A stretch of 20,584 nt of DNA from Fragilariopsis cylindrus CCMP1102 (Eukaryota; Bacillariophyta; Bacillariophyceae; Bacillariales; Bacillariaceae): NCBI GenBank assembly GCA_900095095.1, contig FMBT01000714.1, positions 1 through 20,584 of the forward strand, read 5' to 3'. Every line of letters starts with the position of its first letter. The stretch's first letter is position 1. The translations under genes were made by a program, and so were the position numbers. This document shows, piece by piece, positions 9,063-19,400 of this stretch. The notes beneath the pieces were generated by a model, which saw nothing but the letters and a program-made list of their open reading frames with translations, searched no databases and was not told the DNA's origin.

Positions 9063-9335
9063 TTCCCTCCCTCCTTCGTCTGCCGGAGGCATAAGACGTT
9101 GGTAATATAAAAAAGTCCAATAATACTGGTCGTCGATGTGTAATGATTCAACGGAAAATATGTCATTTTCCACAGGTGAATTTGTGTAAAATTAAATAGT
9201 ACGAAAATGTTAGTAGGTTTTTATAAGTACAGCACGCGCAAATTTCGTGCCAGATGGAAAGTACCGGTACGACTTTAGTCAAAATTAGATTTACACACAC
9301 GGACGGAATGAAAAAAATGTGCTACAGTACTGGTG

Positions 9336-9398
9336 ACGCGCGTAAAATCATGTCAAAATTTAAAATAGTATTTTTCCCACGGCCTTGTTTGGTCTCTG
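9336..9398 (+). repeat. Dispersed inverted repeat, right copy
   Basis: This 63-base copy matches the reverse complement of 1234-1298, with two small gaps in T or A runs. Just upstream is the palindrome GTACCGGTAC (about 9258-9267). The region may be part of a decayed mobile element. Confidence 0.75.
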
Positions 9399-9618
9399 TT
9401 ATTCTTCTTAGAACTACATACACAAGTACAAGGAGACATGAAAGGAGGAGTCGACGTCGACGCTTATATATAATTACGATTGAACTACGAGGAAGAAAAC
9501 TATAGGAGATATATCTTTAGATTTAGATTTATATAATTTCGACTTTATTCTACAATTATATGTAGGAAAAATATATCATAGCGCCGTATATGCATAAAAT
9601 ATCGAAAACAAGAAATAT

Positions 9619-9700
9619 CGATCTCAGCGTATATATTTTCTCTAGATAATATTTTGTTTCGATCTCAGCGTATATATTTTCTCTAGATAATATTTTGTTT
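9619..9700. repeat. Perfect 41-base tandem duplication
   Basis: The unit beginning CGATCTCAGCGTATATATTT and ending ATAATATTTTGTTT is present twice without a mismatch (9619-9659 and 9660-9700). Perfect identity in noncoding AT-rich DNA indicates a very recent duplication or an assembly duplication. A shorter CGATCTCAGCG flank is not repeated elsewhere nearby. Confidence 0.95.
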
Positions 9701-9834
9701 TTGTTTTTGTTTGTTAGAGTAAGTAAACTCCATGCAACGCTAATTGTTTCTGTGTGTGCAATCTAAATCCACGATATCTACAGGTTCGACAGTATTGATC
9801 AAAGTTCTCATCGTGCTGTTACTGTATTCGTGAT

Positions 9835-12146
9835 TCAATCAATAATTGGAAGCTTGCAAATTGTAATCAATTTATCAATACGTTTCCTCCTAATTTTGAG
9901 ATCTTTCCTCACATGGAACAACAACTTCAGCAGATCCATTTTCTTAAAGATCTTGTGTGTCGACGGGTGATGGGAAATTTTAAACAGAGAATCACACCCC
10001 GAAAGTTGCACCTTGCGAGAGTCGTTGTGATTCTTCATTGCAGCGATAATTGCCGCGGCAAGGTCCGGAGCGTAATTTTTAGATCTTCTACCAATGGCAC
10101 TAATTACGCTTAAGGCAGCAACTTGAACTGTGACATAAGCAGATTTATTTTTCATTACGTTCATAATGATATTAATTCCATCCTTTAGGGCAATCTTGTG
10201 CGCAATCTTTTCATCGTTGATGCAAAGTTCCTTGGTCAAATAAAGTGTCCTCGCAAGTTGTAGTGAGTGATCTCGATTGGATTTAATTGCGAGAAATAAT
10301 TCCCTCTGGATCTTTGCTGGACTATCCGAAGCTAGGTACTGTATAGCCGTAGTAGCAGCTTTCTTCACGTGGTCAGCATTTTCATCATCCGTAGCATTCC
10401 ATATTTTAATAACGACAGCGATTGCATTTAGTGCTGATTCGCTTACCTTTTTTTTGGCTGCTGGGAGCACTGCTAAGTTTATAATAAGGGCACACACATT
10501 ATAACGCCAAAGAGATTGGACTTCAGTAGACATCTTCTTTTTCCTGAGAACGGCCTTGAGGATTACAGGTACAACTTCGGTTGCGGCTACAACTCTATTC
10601 TCCAAAGTCGGTGATGTGTTCATACAATAGTGGGTCATTTGTACAAGAAAATGACATCCCATATTTAAAAGCTCGATTCTGTCTGGGTAATTTTCCATTG
10701 CAGTTTGCACAACATTCATACCATCACCATTAATAATCTTTCTGACGTTATCAACACAGTTCGATAATTGATTGAGTGCTTCAAATCCCCTCTCCAGCAC
10801 CTTGTTATTTGAGATCCGTTTCTTCGGCGACAATTTACCCCATCTACTAATAGCGGCAATGATGAGATCGATGGCCCCTTCGTCAGCTATCTTCGACGAA
10901 ACATCGGGATAGTACTCTATAAATTTTGTCATCGCGAGACATCCTTCACTTATGATCATACTCTGTCCACGATGTTTCTTCATCGCATTGCAAATCGTTT
11001 GAACTCCGTCAATGGATATAATACTCTTTGCGTTATCTTTATCGATTGACGTCATGTTATCTTTATCAATTGACGTAAGGACTTTACGAAGCCTTTCGCA
11101 CGCTGCACCCTGAATCTTTTCGTCGTCATTAAATTCGATGGCAACTTTAATAACAGATTTCGGTTCCATCACTTTGATTTGGTGTAAGTTCTGGCTGCCT
11201 ACCGTAATCTTACATCGCTTCGAACTGTTTGTCTTCGTATTACTTCGAGCTGTTCGTCTTCGTACTGATATTAGTCCCTCAGTGTTTACTGTAGAATTAT
11301 GGGCTTGACTCGTTTCTGCAACAAACCGCTGCGGTACTTTGCGTTTTCGTCTCTCACCATTCGAAGACGTCGTTTGCATCGTAGAAGGCGAAGAAGCTGA
11401 TGATGTCGGTGTGACTGTCTGCATCCCCATATCCATTCGGATGTATGCTGTAGTTCTGCACCAGTGGTCTTGTCATCGTTTTCCTTTGTATAACAATTTT
11501 GTCGTCGTCGTTACTGTCGTCGATTACGATTACTTCTTGTGGTTCCAACTTAATAGCCTTTTGCTGACGAACTGCAGCATCAACGCGATCTGGCTCAGAA
11601 GACTGTCGTTGCAGTAACTTGGCTTGTATCGTTTCCATGGTGTCGAGCATTTGTTTCTGCTTTTTTCCATCTTTTTCATATCCATCTCCTGCTGCTGTTG
11701 CATCTCCTCACTCTTCAGTAACATTTTCTTCAGTAACTCTTCAGTCTTCGTATTTTCCGGTTGTGTTGTAGGAACTGCTGCTGATAGTAACTGGCACCAA
11801 CGGCAACTCCGTGTGGTGGTGGTGGAGGAAGAGGACCACTACCAACAGGCTGGTGGCAACTATTATTATCATTATTATCATTATTATTATAGTAATACGG
11901 TGGATTGAAATGACTGTCATATGGACTATAGAAACCGGCACGATTGTCACCGGTGTAAACATGATGATCATGGTTGCAGCTACTACGATCGCCTTCATGA
12001 CCATGACTACTTTGACGAGGATGTTGTTGTTGTTGTTGTTGATAGGGGATGATTAAGACGAGATGGGCGAGAATGCACTACCATCGTCATTACCGCCACC
12101 GTCGCCCCCACTAGAAGGACGGTCCAGGATATTGTTTATTATTCAT
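9835..12146 (-). CDS. Armadillo-repeat protein with a disordered N-terminus; five frameshifts in the 5' third
   Basis: An intact frame of 533 codons (11436-9835) holds an N-terminal basic region (RRKRKVPQRF, RRRTARSNTK, SSKRCK; likely nuclear localisation signals) and then about 430 residues of alpha-helical ARM/HEAT-like repeats (IISIDGVQTICNAMKKH, ADEGAIDLIIAAI, KDGINIIMNVMKN). Further coding sequence upstream lies in shifting frames starting from MNNKQYPGPS (ATG at 12144-12146). It includes a Gln6 run, an Asn/Asp-rich stretch, PPPPP, a Glu/Lys/Gln helix and IKLEPQEVIVIDD. Single-base shifts at 12115-12116, 12055-12056, 11753-11756, 11661-11666 and 11425-11428 join these into about 770 residues. 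Each shift sits in a run of 2-6 identical bases. ARM proteins are binding scaffolds; the partner is unknown. The alternative is that only the 533-residue frame starting MDMGMQ is real, but the strong coding character upstream argues against it. Confidence 0.7.
11032..11079 (-). repeat. 24-base in-frame tandem duplication within the armadillo gene
   Basis: Two adjacent 24-base units encode TSIDKDNM and TSIDKDNA. They lie in the first armadillo repeat, between its helices, and lengthen a loop by eight residues. Three substitutions separate the units, so the duplication is not brand new. Confidence 0.85.
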
Positions 12147-13409
12147 TGTTGTTGATGATATTATTTTTCCGATTATGTTTGTTATTTGACCAGAAGAACA
12201 ACAAAAAACAAAATTGAGAAAATGAATTGATTTTTATGTTATTATGTTGATCGATGTTGCATTCCCTCTGTTCCTTTATTGCATAATTTGTTGTTTCTTT
12301 TGCTTTTGCTTTATCGTTTTCGTGTTCTCGTTGGGTTTTCAGTTTGTCTGTTTCTTCGTTCATTTTGCGCTGCAGCCTATGAATACTCCCTTTTTATACA
12401 CAATTGAAAAGGGAATAATAAATACTCCATTCTCTCCACGGTGAGAGTGTCATGTTATATAAGACGCGACATTCTACTTTTATGCGTGTGTGTCATCATC
12501 TCACACAACATTGATTGATTGATGATTCATTCATCAGAATGAAAAATTATTCATATGTGTGCCTTACTCAATATCTCAACTGACAAACCGTGGGGATTTT
12601 GTATTGCTTTACTTTGTTTTTGTTACGTTCTTTGTTACGTTCTGTGGATCTGTTACGAAGAAGAGATTTAATGCAATAGCCCAAGAAGAGTATGAGATTG
12701 CAACATTATTACCAAAGAAAAATACTTTTACAACTTGATTTGAGTCGTCGAGTCGTGCCAAAACAAATGTATTAGGGGGCTAAAGGAAACTTGCAATGAT
12801 GTGTTTTTAAAATTGTTATGAATATCCGCCATTGAGGGTAAAAATAGAACAATATATCTGGTATTTTCATATCGTACTCATGACTGACTATACTCTTGTG
12901 TCACGAGTAAGTTTACAGTAGACATGACTCAGATTACCCACGAATCAACAAGACATTGTAGTACTTTTTATCACGTGTTTGTTTACACGCAATTCAACGG
13001 TTAGCGATGATTGATGAAATGCTCGGTTGCTGCCTTTATTTGTGCCTATTATATGAACAAACAAGCACAAGAAACAAACGAAGATTATCATATCAATCCC
13101 TAGCTAGTAGCTAAGAAAAGATCATCATCTACTTATGCATCGAAGCAAATCCTACTAACAGCGAACAGGAGGTCTAGACTACTAGCACTAGTAGACGGCA
13201 TCACTCACATTCGAGGCACAAAAGAGACAAGATATAGCCAGAGTTTGGACTATCGAAAGAAATAAGCGATCATAAATATATATTGATTGGATTGGATTGG
13301 ATTGGATTCATTGGCTATTGTACACAACAAAACGAAGGAAGAAGAAAAAATCAAGCCCGTTTTTGAACAGAAGAAAGAAAGATAACTTGCCGAAAAACAT
13401 TTACACAAA
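12147..13409. other. Divergent intergenic region between the ARM and ARF-GEF genes
   Basis: No gene is supported in these 1.26 kb. It contains an inverted repeat TCCCTTTT/AAAAGGGA (12387-12414, 12-base loop), a tandem TGTTACGTTCTT/TGTTACGTTCTG (12621-12644), a TATATAAG at about 12455, a short perfect palindrome (13179-13194) and a run of ATTGG (13286-13305). The short open frames here (for example 12139-12363 on the minus strand) are low-complexity and not supported. Confidence 0.55.
13286..13305 (+). promoter_or_regulatory. Four tandem ATTGG units (inverted CCAAT boxes)
   Basis: ATTGG is repeated four times without interruption, about 105 bases upstream of the ARF-GEF start. ATTGG is the reverse of the CCAAT box bound by NF-Y in eukaryotes. 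A 5-base spacing is closer than usual for several bound factors, so it may also be a plain microsatellite. Confidence 0.4.
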
Positions 13410-16400
13410 ATGTCATTCTTTTCTACTTCGAGTTCAGCAGCAGATTCCAAAGTTGCTGCTGCTGCCACAGCAGCAGTAGCCACAACATTGGAATCTACGA
13501 CTACTACTACTACTTCTACTGGTGCAACAACAAATCAAAAGTCACCTCATTATCATTTTATTCATTCAATGATTCTTCCATCGACTGTGAAGATACAAAA
13601 GAATTAAAAGGAAGAAAATTTAAGGTACGTCGTTAGTTTTGTGTGTGTGTTTCTGATGTGTTTTGTGTTTTGTTGCGTCTTTGGGTCGTGTTGGTGTCCC
13701 AATCAATCAACCAACATCCGATCTAATATCTAACATAATCTCACCACAATCATTTCTTCATTACTATTGGAAACTTGTGAAAAACTTAGGAGGTACAATC
13801 AAAATTAACAGAAGCTATCACATTATTAAAATTATTTCAATTAGAATCATGGACACCCCCAATACCGGAAGCAGCAGCAGCAGCTGAAAAGGATGAAATG
13901 AATGGCGACAATGACAATGCTACACAAACAACAGATGCTACCGACGATAATCCTAGTAGTAGTGCCGCTGCTGCTGCTGCCGTCGCTGGTACTACTACAG
14001 AAGATGATCCATTCACAAAAATTCCAATGAATAAATCCATTCAAGTGGCAGTAGATGCCTATATTTTAACAATATCACATGAATTAATTGGTAAATCAAT
14101 CTATAAAATTGCCTGTCAGGAAGCATTGGAATGTTTGGAACAATTGGTCATTCGAGAATATATTACTGGACGAGCTGGTGGTCGTGATGATCCTACTGGA
14201 TCCGGATCAGTGGCTGTTACAACACGTACACGTGAACAACAGGAACAACAACGTAATAATGCTGCTGCGAATGGTAATGGTGTTGTATCAGGAGGAGGAG
14301 GAGCAGCAGTAGCAGGAGGAAGTGGATCAGTATCACAAAAGAATATATCAGTATCACAAATACATCAATTATTAGAAGGATTACATAAATGTAGTGAAAG
14401 TGCCACCAAGATGCCAACTATACATTCCCATATTGCACGAACCACTAAAGCAATTATGACATCCCCACGATGTGGTATCCATGAGGCATCCATGTTATTA
14501 GGGATACGAATAGTGTTTCATTCCTACTTAGTATCCAATGACGATTCATGTAGAATTGCATCCAAGGAAGCATCATTAGATATCATTGAATATATGTTAC
14601 GACGATTAGAAACTGATTCAAATCCAATTCCAGCATCCTCATTATGGTATACCGATTGTTTTTATATGTATCGATCATTAGTTTAAATTAAGTTCCAAAG
14701 AAATTTCCGGTATGATGAAAATACAACCAAGGCATCCGTATTACAACAAAAAACATCCTTCTTTTGGGATACATCCTCCTCAAATACTGTGGATCCATTA
14801 GCACTTCATAATAAGATATTAAGTTTAGAATTACAGGTACAGGCAATGGAATGTGCTGGACCGACATTTTGCAATGGTGAAAAATTTATACAATTAATAC
14901 AAAGTCAAAATGGTTCGATTGCATTATTTAAAAATTGTATGTCCCAATGTACACAGGTGGCCTATGTGAGTCAACAAGTATTTTAATTATGTGTTATAAA
15001 TTTAAATCACATATCCGTGATGAAATACAAGCCTTTTATGTCGAATTTTTCTTTAAAGTATTGAATCCGAAAATTCCGCTTTTAGTCAAAAAGCATTAGT
15101 ATTGGAATCATTGCGATCAATCTGCAATGATCCATTTTTATTAAGTCAAATATTTTTAAATTATGATTGTGACTTTGATTCCATGAATTTATATAAAGAT
15201 ATTGTGTTTCATTTAGCACAATTATGTGGCAGGTCAACAATGATGTCAATGGATATTAGTGGTGGTGGTGGTGGGGGACGATCACAAAAATTAAAGGATG
15301 TAGTGGAACACACTGAATTGTCATTAGCTGGTTGTGAGGTATTAGTAACATAGTTACAAGCATTCCTAAAAAGCATTGAATATTCAAGTTAGTGATAGTG
15401 ATACTAGTATTGATATTGCTGGAAAAAAAATACGCAAAGATTTAAATATTGAAGATGTCAGAACATCTGGTTCACGTCGATCATCGAATTTTCGTCGAAG
15501 TTCGATGAACAACAACAACGTACGATTCATTATATCAACGAATACTGCAGCAACTAACGGATTGACGACGACGAAACGATCGATAATGATGATGGTGTTA
15601 TCGTTGAAGCTGTTTCTACTGCGCCACCAGAAATGATGCTGAACAATAACGGTACCAATAAGAAGCAAAGAGGGGAAGGTGGTGAAGAAGATGATGATAC
15701 CGATGCTGCAGCTGCTGCCGCCACAGATGATGTGACAGGAACGATTCTTGGATTTTTTGAAAAGAAACGTAATGCGGAACAAAATCTTGAATTGGGTGTA
15801 GTAAAATTTACAATGGATATGAAAAAGGGATTACAATTCTTTATCGAAAATGGGTTTGTGAAATGTGACGCAAAGTCCATTGCACAATTCTTTTAACGAA
15901 CAAGGACCGACTTGATAAGACACAGATGGGTGAAGCATTAGGCCGGGAAACGGATGCGGCATTTATAAAGAAACCAGCCGATTTAGATCCAGAAAAAGGT
16001 GGAAAAGGATTTTTCTTACGGATATTATCACACTATATCGGTGAATTAGATTTTACCGATATGTGTTTCGATATAGCTATACGATTATTCCTATCGGGGT
16101 TCCGTTTACCAGGGGAGGCACAGAAGATTGATCGGATTATGGAAAAATTTGCGGAACGGTACACACTTCAAAATCCTGATATATTCCCCTCGGCGGATAC
16201 TGCATTCATATTAGCATTTTCGGTAATTATGCTTAATACCGATCTACATAATCCATCAATCAAAGAAGAACGGCGGATGACAATTGATTCTTTTTTAAGA
16301 AATAATCGTGGAATTGGTGATAATGGAACGGACCTACCAAAAGATTTCTTGACGGGTATCTTTGTGCGGATTAAAGAAGAACCATTCTCATTGAAGGAAG

Positions 16401-19400
16401 ATGATGCCGCAAGAGAAAAGGTTGCAGAAGATACTACTACTAACATACTTGGTGACAACGGTGGCCTGCTCGGTGCTGGACTTTTTGGAACGACCTCGGA
16501 AGAAAGGAAGAAGGCAAAATTCAAAAAGGAACGTGAGGATATGGTCCAAGCAACAGAATTGTTGATCCGTCGTAAGAAAGGTAGGAAGTCCAAATCTGAA
16601 AATTTAACAGATGCGGTGGATCCTGCACACGTCGTGAAGCCTATGTTTGATGTAACGTGGGGTGCTATTATCGGTACCTTATCTCAAGTTATGGAATGTT
16701 CCAACGATGAACGATCGATTGCTGTTTGCCTTAGTGGGTTCGTTTATGCCATCCGGATATCTTCTCATAGCAATATGTCATTGGCACGGGATACATTTTT
16801 AGGTTCACTTGCGAAATTCACATACCTAGGTTCCGTGAAGGAATTGAAATACAAAAATATTGAGACTATTCGAACATTAATCAATATTGCTATAACGGAT
16901 GGAGAATATCTCGGTGAAAGTTGGGGTCCTGTTTTACAATGCATATCCCAACTCGCACGGATGCGTATGTCAGCATCGGGTCTTGATACCGATGAGTCTT
17001 TTCTTCAGGATTCTACTCATTCTGGAACATCACCAGCGAAGAAAGAATCGTCGGCGTCGTCATCCAGATCGATGTTCGCCCGTGAAACGAAAGCGGATGC
17101 GCTGAAGGAGACAGAAACAACAAATTCGCGTATCGTATTGAATGCAATTAGTGAACAACTCATCGATCAAGTATTTTCATCGTCGACGAAACTATCCGCA
17201 CATAGCCTTGCATTATTCATTGAACAATTGATCGCTGTTGCAAATTCAGAAATTGAGGGGGATTCAAAAAGTGGGATCACTGGAGTAAGTACCTCCACAT
17301 CAGGGTCTAATCATGGAGAAACCGGTCCGAGTGTTTTCTCTATGCAACGGCTTGTAGAAGTTGCCGATTATAACATGCATGTCCGACCACGATTTGTGTG
17401 GGCGCAAATATGGGATATGATGGCAAAGTTCTTTACGAAGAATGGTTGTCATAACAATCCTATGGTTAGCGTGTTTGCCGTTGATGCGTTGAAACAATTA
17501 AGTTTGAAGTTTTTAGAGAAACCGGAAGTTTCCGATTTCCACTTCCAACGATTATTTCTACAACCGTTTCTACTTATCATGGAAAATCCCGACACGCGCC
17601 AAGAAACTAAAGAGGTTATATTAGCATGCGTTGATCAGATGATCAATACACGAGCCGTTAATTTGAAAAGCGGATGGAGGATTTTTTTTGATATTCTCAC
17701 TGTTGCTGCAAATGACAAAAATAATAAAGTATCTATTCATTCGTTAAATATCCTACAGGGAACTCTTGACAAGCATTTGGATACACTTAGTATATTAATA
17801 TGTATAGACAACAAGGAAGAAAAAGGGGACGATGACGACGACGCTGTAACTATCCAGAATCATCGTAATTCGAATGCGGAAGATTTTCTTGGTATGTGCC
17901 GAGCATCTTTGTCATTTATTGCTAAGACAGAATCTTCACATCCCATTGGTGTGTCCATGCGTGCACTATGTCATACCGCAATTTATGCTGATTTGATAGC
18001 AAGTAAAAGGATTTTGCCGCCTCTTTCAGGGGCTCAGTTTTCTGATTCAAATTCTCCAGGTTACACTTACGAAGGACTCGACGAGAAAGAAGCATTGGAG
18101 ATGGTGCTATGGCGTACTTTACTTGAGGGACTTGCTGAAGGAGTACGAACAACAAGTCAAAGCAGAGAGGGGGGTGTTGGTAACCTTATTCAACGTGGTA
18201 GTGTACTCGCACTCCGTGCAATACTTCTTCGTCATGGGTCGGTATTCTCGGACGATCAATTACGTGGTGTACTAAAGGAAACGATCCTTCCATCCTTCCA
18301 GGAAGCCGTCGAAAATGATACCTCCCCAGTTACGTCCATAACTTCCGAATCGCCGTCTATGTCAAGCCTAGATTTCCTTGCTGCTCCTTTACCAATCCCG
18401 CCTGATTGTGATGATGATGGACTGCTTAAGTTCGAACATGTTTCGAGACAATCAGATAGGTATGTTTAAAAACAGGCACTGCGCCGCTCTCTCGCTCTCT
18501 CTATATATCTATTACATTTTCAAACCTAATACTTACTAACCACTTTCCCTTTTCTTACGACTATTCTTACCGATAAAAGAAATCCCCGATCGATGGGTCC
18601 GGCAGAATTATTACTTGAAGCGACTTTCACTGATATGAGGAACGGAGGAGGAGGTGATTTGTCGGAAGCGTACAAGTTTGCGAAAAAGGACATGGAATCA
18701 AGAGATGACGAAGAACAGCCTTTCCCCGATAGCTGGGTATCAACCACAGCTCCAATCGCACTTGGAACACTAACTGATCTATCTACTGAGGTTATGCTAA
18801 TTCGTGGTGCGAAAGGTGCAACTTTATGGAGGTCCACTGTTGGAGATATATATCAGCAGTGGTGTAACGGAGACATCACCAAGTGGGTACCGTGTGAAGC
18901 AGTTGTACGAATTGCCACATCCGAATTGGAACGTTTAATGAAACGAGTTATGCATGATGTAACAGAGATTGATACGAATGATTCCAAGGTATGGGCGAAT
19001 GAAATGGTCGGATTTTATGCAGCAGTTCTGCAGAATAATTTGGAAGTGGAACAGGAAATGATGGATATGCTATTGGATGCGAAATTTCGAGCACTCAATA
19101 CATCATCATCATCGGACAGTACGAAGTCGAATGGCGGTACATTGGTCGCGAAGGGACTTCGAGTAAAGACCGACTTCGGTGCGGGGACGCTACAAGATAA
19201 GCGAAGTATCGCAGACGTCGATGGAAAGAAGATGGTACTAGAAACAATCCAACTTGAGTATGGAATTCTCTTTCGTCCCAAATTCGAGACTGCACGCACC
19301 CCCCGTACCCCACGATTGTCTGTGGAAACTTTTGCGAAACTTGATTCAAAGTTTAGCTCGCCAGATTCACCGGAATGGATGAAACTCTTACCTGCTTTGA

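Larger units (their letters stand above)
8722..9834. other. Repeat-rich intergenic region
   Basis: No gene is supported between two minus-strand genes. The region includes the promoter of the lumen protein gene (AT-rich, TTTAAATAGAG just upstream of the ATG) and the 3' flank of the armadillo gene. It also holds a tandem pair of about 95-base units, one arm of the dispersed inverted repeat and a perfect 41-base duplication, each listed separately. A short plus-strand open frame (9254-9505) coincides with the inverted repeat and is not regarded as a gene. Confidence 0.6.

Noticed and set aside
9254..9505. Plus-strand open frame sharing KIMSKF with a minus-strand frame at 1197-1388
   Set aside because: The shared peptide is explained by the inverted DNA repeat. 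Both frames are short, and the DNA match has gaps that are not multiples of three.
11741..12056. Separate small genes over the CAG/ATT repeats on both strands
   Set aside because: The QQQQQQHPRQ...PPPPPHG minus-strand frame joins the armadillo gene. The other frames are repeat shadows rich in Ile/Met/Thr.
15351..15353. Reassigned TAG codon (altered genetic code)
   Set aside because: Only one in-frame TAG is seen, and other genes in the window end normally, including at TAG.
14682..15894. Programmed ribosomal frameshifting at TTT-TAA sites in the ARF-GEF gene
   Set aside because: Two breaks share TTT TAA, as in Euplotes-like shifting. But the required shifts go in both directions, other breaks have no stop next to them, and no common slippery motif or structure is seen.
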